11,288 nucleotides of DNA from positions 1-11,288 of the forward strand of contig CAYRMJ010000044.1 of assembly GCA_964425415.1 (NCBI GenBank), read 5' to 3'. Made by a program: the position numbers and the translations under genes. Within the stretch, counting starts at the first letter, position 1, and each line of letters starts with the position of its first letter. Positions 6,493 through 11,288 of this stretch are shown in pieces. The notes beneath the pieces are model-generated. The model did no database searches and was not told the DNA's origin. It was given only the letters and a program-made list of their open reading frames with translations. This DNA comes from JAADDK01 sp964425415 (GTDB taxonomy: Archaea; Thermoplasmatota; Thermoplasmata; Thermoplasmatales; Aciduliprofundaceae).

Positions 6493-6514
6493 TGCTTGCC
6501 ACCATGCGAAGGAC

Positions 6515-7687
6515 ATGCGCGATTGTAAAGTGAAAATTGAAGCGGCAAAGGAGCCTCTATGCAACCACTGTCTCGGACGTCTTTATGGCATGCTTGGTCA
6601 CGGACTTGACAACGAATCTCGCGGGCGCGCAATTAGAGTTATGTATGCAATGGAAAATGGAGAGAGCATACAGAAAGAACCTGAAAACTGTGCTATTTGT
6701 GAGGGCATTTTTAGGAGGGTGGATGATTATGCAAGGCACATCACCTCATTATTAAAAGAATACGAGTTCTCCACATTTTCAGTGGGAAGTAAATTTTCAG
6801 AGGATATATTGAGAAAAGAGGATGAGTTTGTGAATAGGTACTCTTCGGAAGATTGGGCTGAGAGAATAGGAAGAGAGTTTAATAGAGAGCTGGGCAAGAA
6901 AATCTCGGAGCTTACTGGCAAAGAAGCGAATTTGAGTTCGCCAGATATAGCGGTAATTGTGGATACTGAGTACGACGATGTGAAGCTTGAGATAAAGCCC
7001 CTTTTCATCTACGGGCGATACAGGAAATTGGAAAGGGGTTTGCCGCAGACAAAGTGGCCTTCTGGGAAATACAAGGAAAGTGTTGAGCAGCTTATCGCAG
7101 GGCCCATAATGGAGGCGACTGAAGGAGAGGGGCACGCGCTTCATGGATTGGGGCGAGAGGACATTGATGTTCGCATGTTGGGCAATGGAAGGCCCTTCAT
7201 TTTAGAGATTAAAAGGCCGAAAAAGAGAAGTTTGAATCTTGAGGATATGCAGCATGAGATAAACAGAAGAGCTAATGGCAGAGTTGAGGTGATGAATTTA
7301 AAATTCGCGGATAGGGCTATGGTCAGAGAACTAAAGAGCAGCACTGTGAGAAAGAGGTACCGTGTTAAGGTTTCGGTGAATACAAATGAAGAAGAGTTGG
7401 TTTCAGCACTTGAGAAATTGAAAGGTAAAATTAGACAGAGAACGCCTAAAAGAGTGGCGCATCGGAGAGCAGATAGGATAAGAGTGCGCGAGGTTTACGA
7501 AATCAAATTGGTGGGAAGAGATGAAGAGGGCTGGGTCATAGAAGTTCTTGCTGAGAGTGGCACTTACATAAAAGAGCTGATGCACGGAGACGATGGAAGG
7601 ACAAAACCATCATTGTCTTCTCTATTGAATAAGGATGTGCTTGTCATCTATCTTGATGTGATTGAAATTCAAGATAATTTTCCATAA
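6515..7687 (+). CDS. pus10: tRNA pseudouridine synthase Pus10 (Psi54/Psi55)
   Basis: A 390-residue enzyme. Archaeal Pus10 isomerises uridine 54 and/or 55 in the TPsiC arm of tRNA, taking the role of bacterial TruB for tRNA. The N-terminal zinc site is C16-x2-C19 with C59-x2-C62, followed by a THUMP-like region (about 70-160). The catalytic segment is HGLGREDIDVRMLGNGRPF (210-228). By analogy with the GRTD motif of TruA, D216 is the probable nucleophile. The C-terminal SGTYIKELMHGDDGRTKPS (348-366) is the conserved Pus10 end that carries the family tyrosine. ATG 6515 is chosen because it is 26 nt from a clear TATATAA box and yields MRDCKVKIEAAKEPLCNHC. Translation from ATG 6467 would begin upstream of that box. 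The gene has no SD and is divergent from the acidic membrane-protein gene. Confidence 0.95.
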   Translation: MRDCKVKIEAAKEPLCNHCLGRLYGMLGHGLDNESRGRAIRVMYAMENGESIQKEPENCAICEGIFRRVDDYARHITSLLKEYEFSTFSVGSKFSEDILRKEDEFVNRYSSEDWAERIGREFNRELGKKISELTGKEANLSSPDIAVIVDTEYDDVKLEIKPLFIYGRYRKLERGLPQTKWPSGKYKESVEQLIAGPIMEATEGEGHALHGLGREDIDVRMLGNGRPFILEIKRPKKRSLNLEDMQHEINRRANGRVEVMNLKFADRAMVRELKSSTVRKRYRVKVSVNTNEEELVSALEKLKGKIRQRTPKRVAHRRADRIRVREVYEIKLVGRDEEGWVIEVLAESGTYIKELMHGDDGRTKPSLSSLLNKDVLVIYLDVIEIQDNFP

Positions 7688-7688
7688 G

Positions 7689-7703
7689 TTTTTGTTTTTA
7701 TTT
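7689..7703 (+). terminator. T-run candidate terminator after pus10
   Basis: Immediately after the pus10 TAA come runs TTTTT, TTTTT and TTT, each broken by one other base, a typical composition for archaeal intrinsic termination. The region also reads into the promoter of the next gene, so some of the T content could belong to that promoter (TTTATTTAA). Confidence 0.5.
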
Positions 7704-7724
7704 AAGGCACACTTTACAAAATGC

Positions 7725-7731
7725 TTTTATA
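7725..7731 (+). promoter_or_regulatory. TATA box of the zinc-ribbon/DUF131 operon
   Basis: TTTTATA, with TTTATA centred at 7728.5, is 26.5 nt before ATG 7755, the same distance as at pus10. This supports a leaderless transcript from 7755. A weaker box around 7697-7705 could instead serve the in-frame ATG at 7734. Confidence 0.5.
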
Positions 7732-7754
7732 CCATGAAATTGATTGTGAGTGCA

Positions 7755-8654
7755 ATGGGCGTTGATGAACCCACAATGACAGTTCTGCTACTTGCTCTTG
7801 CGACAGTTGCAATGGTGGTGGTGTATATTATGATGGCTCTCATGAAAAAATCTAAAATAAAAAAGCTTAAGGAGAGTGTGGATCCTAAAGAAGAGGCTTA
7901 CAATCAAATTCAGATGCTTAAATCCATGGTTCGCATAATGGGAGACAAAAATTACGATGTCAGCTCCGTTGAGAGCATGGTGGAAAAGGCGCAGAAAGCG
8001 TATGATATGGAGAACTACGCAGAATGCACTGAAATTGTAAACAACGCCAAGAGAATTTTAGTGCGACTCAGAAATGAAACTGTTGTGGAAGACAATGTGA
8101 GCCCGCAGGTTGCTCGGGAGATGGAGATAATAAAGAAAATTGATGAGGGTGAGCAGAAAGGAGAGCTTCCAACACCGCTGAGAGAGCTTGAGAAGGATTT
8201 GCCAGAGAATTTCCTCCAATCAAAATTTGAAATAAAAGTGGTTGAGAGAAAAATAGTTGATTACGAGGAAGGAGAAGTTAAAGAGGCTGCTGTGCTGTAT
8301 CTCACGAAGGCGAAGAGAGCTTTTGATAATCGGGAGTACACAGAGGCTCTGAGATTTGCTATTAAGAGCAATCGCATACTGGAAACTGGAGAGATTCCAC
8401 AGGAGCGTACTATCAAAAACGTTGTGCCTAAAATTGAGCCGCCTAAACATGGCGTAGTGCCCATCGTTGAGGAAGAACCTGAGAAAGAGGAGGAGCTGCG
8501 CTGCCAAAATTGCGGTGCTGTGGTTAGGCCTGAGGACAAGTTCTGCTGGAACTGTGGAGCTAAGCTGGAATTCAAATATAAGTGTCCTAATTGTGGCGCG
8601 GAAGTGAGCAGTGAAGACAAGTTTTGCAGGAATTGTGGATACAAGCTAAAGTGA
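7755..8654 (+). CDS. Membrane-anchored protein with duplicated helical hairpin and two C-terminal zinc ribbons
   Basis: A 299-residue protein of unknown role. A short N-terminus is followed by one transmembrane helix (about 8-30) and a basic stretch KKSKIKK (31-37), which places the remainder in the cytoplasm. Two similar helical hairpins follow: KAQKAYDMENYAECTEIVNNAKRIL (79-102) and KAKRAFDNREYTEALRFAIKSNRIL (185-209), a TPR-like pattern that looks like an internal repeat. A charged linker (about 213-248) leads to two tandem zinc ribbons: C250xxC253/C264xxC267 and C277xxC280/C291xxC294, each ending in a CxNCG knuckle. Such double zinc ribbons usually mediate protein or nucleic-acid contacts. 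ATG 7755 lies 26 nt after a TATA box. ATG 7734 would add seven residues (MKLIVSA) and remains possible, whereas a start at 7662 inside pus10 is unlikely. It shares a TGATG junction with the DUF131 gene. Confidence 0.82.
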   Translation: MGVDEPTMTVLLLALATVAMVVVYIMMALMKKSKIKKLKESVDPKEEAYNQIQMLKSMVRIMGDKNYDVSSVESMVEKAQKAYDMENYAECTEIVNNAKRILVRLRNETVVEDNVSPQVAREMEIIKKIDEGEQKGELPTPLRELEKDLPENFLQSKFEIKVVERKIVDYEEGEVKEAAVLYLTKAKRAFDNREYTEALRFAIKSNRILETGEIPQERTIKNVVPKIEPPKHGVVPIVEEEPEKEEELRCQNCGAVVRPEDKFCWNCGAKLEFKYKCPNCGAEVSSEDKFCRNCGYKLK

Positions 8655-9061
8655 TGAGCATGAAAAAGCTTGTGCTTCTATCTCTTCTTTTAATGGCCTT
8701 AGGTGTTGCGTTTTTTTCACTCTCTTTTTTAAGCGGGAGTGGTGGCGTTGCGTTGTTTTTTGTATTTCCTGTTTTTTACTCAACTGGGCTCTACGGAGCC
8801 TTGGGCATGTTTCTGATATTTGTAGGATTTTTCATTTTGTTCTTAGCACCATTTTACTATGCCAATGACGCATACGAGGTAATGAGCGATCACACTACTT
8901 TTCCGCATGAAGAAAATGAAAAAGGTAGCGCGCATTTTGGAGGTGTGATACTGATTGGGCCCATACCCATAGTTTTTGGATCTGATAAAAACTACGCATT
9001 ATACGCTTTACTTATTACTTTACTAATTTTGGTTTTTATCTTAATAATGCTTCAATTTTAA
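8654..9061 (+). CDS. DUF131 family membrane protein
   Basis: A 135-residue integral membrane protein. The recognisable signature is GGVILIGPIPIVFGSD (96-111), characteristic of the archaeal DUF131 family, whose function is unknown. Hydrophobic segments at about 5-28, 33-45 (weaker), 48-70 and 115-134 suggest three or four membrane passes, with a polar loop (71-95) before the signature. The first codon overlaps the zinc-ribbon stop by one base (TGATG), indicating translational coupling and a shared membrane-linked job. ATG 8660 is an equally plausible start, because GTGAT (8651-8655) would then act as a SD four bases upstream and give MKKLVLLS. Its stop codon overlaps that of the convergent coiled-coil gene by four bases. 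Confidence 0.83.
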   Translation: MSMKKLVLLSLLLMALGVAFFSLSFLSGSGGVALFFVFPVFYSTGLYGALGMFLIFVGFFILFLAPFYYANDAYEVMSDHTTFPHEENEKGSAHFGGVILIGPIPIVFGSDKNYALYALLITLLILVFILIMLQF

Positions 9062-9906
9062 GGATATTTTATCTTTTTTCTCTTTTTAAGCTCCTCTATG
9101 AATCTGTCCACATCATCATCTTTCATTTCAGTTATTTGCTTTCCCTTCTCTTCAAGCTCTTTTAATAACTGCTGCTCCTCCTCTCTCTTTCTTCTAACCT
9201 CTCCCTTCATTTCAATTATCTTCTGCAACATTTCATTTGCCTTTTCGTGATAAGAATCAGCCTTCTCCATTAACTTTTTGAATTCTTTGTTTTTCTCATC
9301 AATCATCTCCTTCAAGTACATTATCTCTTTGCTGAGCTCCTCCACTCTCTCATGATGTTTTTGAGATTCTTCGTACAATCTTTTAATTTCCTCATTTTCT
9401 ATTTTTTCAGCATCTTTCATGCGCTGTATCTCTGCCTCCACATCACTTACCTCTCCCAAAACACGATGCTTCTTTTCAACCTCGCCCTTAAGTTTATCTC
9501 TCTCTTTTCTCAGCTCTCTGAGCTTTGCTATGAGTTTGTTTTCTTCATCAACAGAATGAGGGAGAATTTGAATTTCTCTTTCCACTTTTTTTATCTCCTC
9601 CTCAGTTCTTTTAAGCTTGGATTCCACATCACCTTGTGCGCCTTTTCTCATCTCCTTTGAATGAGCAATCAGCATGCGAATGCGCTCTCTTATCTCATCT
9701 CTCTTTTTCTTATGCTCCCTCATCTGGGCCACTAAAGAATCTCTCAGAGCCTTTTCCTCCCTCATCTCTTCAAATAAATGCTCTCTTTTCTCGCGAAGCA
9801 AATCTCTCTCATCCTTTATCTCCATGGCTTTGCTCCGAAGCTCGTTTCTCTTCTCTTTGTAGAACTGAAACTTCTCCTCTGCAGTTTTTAGTTCCGACTT
9901 TTTCAT
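9058..9906 (-). CDS. COG1340-type archaeal coiled-coil protein
   Basis: A 282-residue protein composed almost wholly of charged heptad-like repeats of Lys, Glu and Arg with regular Leu/Ile/Met, indicating a long coiled coil. A break near 114-121 (ILPHSVDE) divides it into two helical arms (about 1-112 and 122-275). This central break between two coiled coils matches the uncharacterised archaeal COG1340 group. No signal peptide, membrane helix, Walker motif or catalytic motif is visible, so names such as phosphoserine phosphatase or SMC-like ATPase, sometimes given to relatives by weak similarity, are not supported. It follows ftsZ by 15 nt on the same strand, which suggests co-transcription and a possible structural role linked to division; that role is inference. 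The C-terminus is Lys-rich (KKRKKIKYP), giving T-runs on the opposite strand. Confidence 0.85.
   Translation of the reverse strand: MKKSELKTAEEKFQFYKEKRNELRSKAMEIKDERDLLREKREHLFEEMREEKALRDSLVAQMREHKKKRDEIRERIRMLIAHSKEMRKGAQGDVESKLKRTEEEIKKVEREIQILPHSVDEENKLIAKLRELRKERDKLKGEVEKKHRVLGEVSDVEAEIQRMKDAEKIENEEIKRLYEESQKHHERVEELSKEIMYLKEMIDEKNKEFKKLMEKADSYHEKANEMLQKIIEMKGEVRRKREEEQQLLKELEEKGKQITEMKDDDVDRFIEELKKRKKIKYP
9067..9087 (+). terminator. T-runs that may terminate the DUF131 transcript
   Basis: Directly after the DUF131 stop, the + strand has T4, T6 and T5 runs. They are also the complement of lysine codons at the end of the convergent coiled-coil gene. If used, the terminator would be embedded in the coding DNA of the opposing gene, as expected when there is no intergenic space. 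Confidence 0.35.
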
Positions 9907-9921
9907 CTGCTCACACTTCGC

Positions 9922-11040
9922 TCAGTCAATCACATCTATGTCCGCATCCAGAGTTTCTCCCACAACTTTGCGAGTTGCACTCATTGAGCCGCCCTTCTCA
10001 ATGAAGTATGGAGATTTCACTCCGGATAGAACCACAAGAACCTGCACCATATTGTCCATTTCAGGATCAACACTGGCTCCCCATATGATTTTTGCATTCT
10101 TGTTTATCTTTCTCTGAACCAGATCAACAGCCATCTGTGCCTCCTGCACGCTCATATGTGAATCTCCCACAATGCGTACAAGTGCTCCTGCAGCATCGCT
10201 TATATCCGCATCAATGAGCGGGGAATTAATAGCCTCTTCCACAGCTTCTTTCACGCGATCATGAGTGCTGTCGCTTTCACCAATACCCACCATGGCCACG
10301 CCACCAGCACCCAGCACTGTGCGCAGGTCAGCGTAGTCCACATTCACAAGCCCGGGTTTTGTGAGAATCTCAGTAATTCCTTTGATGGTGATCATCAAGA
10401 CAGTATCTGCAACTTTAAAAGCTTCGTTTAATGGCAATCTTGGAACGAGTTGCAGGAGCTTGTCGTTGGGAATAACTATGGTGGTATCAGAGTACCTTCT
10501 CAGCCTCTCAAGACCCCAAATCGCGTTTTCCATTCTCAATTTTCCCTCCGCTTTGAACGGAAGGGTTACAACGGAAAGCACCAACGCGCCCAGCTCTTTT
10601 GCAATCTTTGCTACATACTGTGCACTTCCAGTTCCTGTGCCGCCACCCATTCCAGCAGTCACAAAAACCATATCTGCGCCTTGCAGAATCTCCCTTAACT
10701 TATCCTCGCTTTCCCTAGCTGCATCCTCACCAACCAACGGATCAGAGCCTGCACCCAAGCCCCGAGTTCTTCTCTTACCCAAAAGGACCTTTCTATTTGC
10801 ACGAATTTGAAGTAGATGCTGAGCATCGGTATTTGCAGCTATAAGCTCAACGTCTCCGTGAATGCCTTCTTCCATAATCCTGTTAATTGTGTTGCTTCCG
10901 CCACCGCCGCATCCAACAATCTTTATCTTCACTCTAAGCTTTTCCACAAGTTCCATTAGTTCTTCATCATCTGGCGAGGTCGTCGGTGGAGCACTTTTCT
11001 GGTTCACATCCTCTTTTATAGCACCTATCAAAGACTTCAT
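9922..11040 (-). CDS. ftsZ: Cell division GTPase FtsZ (probably FtsZ1 type)
   Basis: A 372-residue tubulin homologue that polymerises with GTP into the division ring. A polar N-terminal extension (about 1-35) precedes the GTPase domain: KIVGCGGGGSN (40-50, binding the nucleotide phosphates), ANTDAQHL (69-76), the tubulin signature GGGTGTG (132-138), PNDKLL (191-196) for guanine contact, and the T7 loop NVDYADLRTV (233-242). In that loop D235 and D238 complete the active site of the next subunit. The C-terminal domain carries GASVDPEMD (321-329), and after a very short linker the protein ends in DADIDVID, resembling archaeal FtsZ1 tails. Assignment to FtsZ1 rather than FtsZ2 is tentative. The start agrees with a GAGG SD ten bases upstream and a TATA box about 50 nt upstream. 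The COG1340 coiled-coil gene follows after 15 nt. Confidence 0.97.
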   Translation of the reverse strand: MKSLIGAIKEDVNQKSAPPTTSPDDEELMELVEKLRVKIKIVGCGGGGSNTINRIMEEGIHGDVELIAANTDAQHLLQIRANRKVLLGKRRTRGLGAGSDPLVGEDAARESEDKLREILQGADMVFVTAGMGGGTGTGSAQYVAKIAKELGALVLSVVTLPFKAEGKLRMENAIWGLERLRRYSDTTIVIPNDKLLQLVPRLPLNEAFKVADTVLMITIKGITEILTKPGLVNVDYADLRTVLGAGGVAMVGIGESDSTHDRVKEAVEEAINSPLIDADISDAAGALVRIVGDSHMSVQEAQMAVDLVQRKINKNAKIIWGASVDPEMDNMVQVLVVLSGVKSPYFIEKGGSMSATRKVVGETLDADIDVID

Positions 11041-11084
11041 ATTATCCCATCCTCTTTTATTTATCTGTGAAAGGGAAAGATAAC

Positions 11085-11096
11085 CATATATAAAAG
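11085..11096 (-). promoter_or_regulatory. TATA box of the ftsZ operon
   Basis: On the - strand this reads CTTTTATATATG, a strong archaeal TATA box. It predicts a transcript start near 11064 and a leader of about 24 nt that carries GAGG (complement of 11051-11054) ten bases before the ATG. ftsZ therefore appears to be leadered, unlike the leaderless genes elsewhere in the window. Confidence 0.6.
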
Positions 11097-11244
11097 TATT
11101 TCTCGCAAAAGTACATCCGAATTTTGAATTTTTGTTAAGTTTTTCTTTTTGATTACCTAAGTTGAAATGGTACGTAGATAATTTTTCTATCTTTAATTAA
11201 GTTTAAATTTTTTCATCATTCATACAAAACATTTCAGAGCAAAA
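11097..11244. other. AT-rich divergent intergenic region
   Basis: The gap between ftsZ and the next + strand gene is about 230 nt and is dominated by A and T with scattered T-runs. Apart from the two flanking TATA boxes I find no open frame of useful length, no tRNA-like fold, no clear direct or inverted repeat and no recognisable operator. It is the longest non-coding stretch in the window. Confidence 0.5.
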
Positions 11245-11252
11245 TTTTTATA
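11245..11252 (+). promoter_or_regulatory. Candidate TATA box for the gene entering at the right edge
   Basis: TTTTTATA, with TTTATA centred near 11249.5, predicts a start near 11275. That is close to ATG 11272 and just upstream of ATG 11284. A second AT box (CTTATATTT, 11258-11266) would put the start beyond both codons and is less likely. Confidence 0.4.
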
Positions 11253-11271
11253 TTCACTTATATTTTTGAAA

Positions 11272-11288
11272 ATGGGTGATGCTATGAA
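11272..11288 (+). CDS. First codons of a + strand gene cut by the window edge
   Basis: ATG 11272 and ATG 11284 are in the same frame (MGDAM...). GGGTGAT (11274-11280) resembles the SD core and is three to four bases before ATG 11284, so the latter may be the true start, with 11272 as a leaderless alternative. A TATA box lies about 22-35 nt upstream. Too little is visible to name a product. Confidence 0.4.

Noticed and set aside
6467..6514. Longer Pus10 start at ATG 6467
   Set aside because: It lies upstream of the TATATAA box, so the transcript from that promoter could not include it. ATG 6515 is at the predicted transcript start.
7662..7754. N-terminal extension of the zinc-ribbon protein starting inside pus10
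   Set aside because: It is Phe/Lys-rich and encoded by the pus10 end, the T-runs and the promoter. It precedes the TATA box. The seven-residue form from ATG 7734 is not excluded.
8624..8653. TTG-type start of the DUF131 gene within the zinc-ribbon coding region
   Set aside because: The extra residues (MQELWIQAKV) are a frame-shifted reading of the second zinc ribbon. ATG 8654 or 8660 gives a normal hydrophobic N-terminus.
9058..9906. Coiled-coil protein as an SMC or Rad50 ATPase
   Set aside because: It has no Walker A, Walker B or ABC signature and is only about 280 residues. Similarity would be from heptad composition alone.
9636..10004. Open frame on the + strand opposite the coiled-coil gene and the end of ftsZ
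   Set aside because: Ser/Leu-rich translation is what results from reading the complement of Lys/Glu/Arg heptads. It spans the junction of two well-supported - strand genes.
1..11288. tRNA, rRNA, CRISPR array, IS element or prophage
   Set aside because: I found no cloverleaf-like segment with a TPsiC loop, no regularly spaced repeats, no transposase or integrase motifs and no flanking terminal repeats on either strand.

Overview
The window is chromosomal DNA from a euryarchaeon, most likely a Thermoplasmata-type lineage related to Aciduliprofundum/DHVE2. The domain is firm; the lineage is an inference from gene content and style. Archaeal signs are sn-glycerol-1-phosphate dehydrogenase (stereochemistry of archaeal lipids), an archaeal-type AspRS, Pus10, UPF0179, DUF131, an archaeal YchF-like GTPase that keeps the NKxD motif, and FtsZ. 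TATA boxes stand 26-27 nt before several start codons (leaderless transcripts), while genes inside operons carry strong Shine-Dalgarno (SD) sequences.

Layout. (1) 1-134, + strand: C-terminus of a thioredoxin reductase-like flavoprotein. (2) 168-3285, - strand, read from right to left: a ribbon-helix-helix DNA-binding protein overlapping a double-domain KaiC-like ATPase whose second domain has lost its ATP-binding motifs, then aspS, which probably has its own leaderless promoter. (3) 3370-6056, + strand: tight operon egsA - UPF0179 - YchF-like GTPase. (4) 6053-6463, - strand: a small acidic-tailed membrane protein, convergent with the GTPase and divergent from pus10. (5) 6515-7687, + strand: pus10. 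(6) 7755-9061, + strand: a membrane-anchored double-zinc-ribbon protein overlapping a DUF131 membrane protein. (7) 9058-11040, - strand: ftsZ followed after 15 nt by a COG1340 coiled-coil protein. (8) 11041-11288: an AT-rich divergent promoter region and the first codons of another + strand gene.

The region is mostly housekeeping: redox, aminoacylation, lipid backbone synthesis, ribosome-associated GTPase, tRNA pseudouridylation and division. No mobile element, CRISPR array, tRNA or rRNA was seen. The less ordinary parts are the RHH/KaiC-like pair with a degenerate second ATPase domain, a single TATATA box placed almost symmetrically between two start codons (6463 and 6515), the FtsZ/coiled-coil pair, the tethered zinc-ribbon protein with a duplicated helical hairpin, the cysteine-rich UPF0179 protein, and two convergent gene pairs whose stop codons overlap within four bases.
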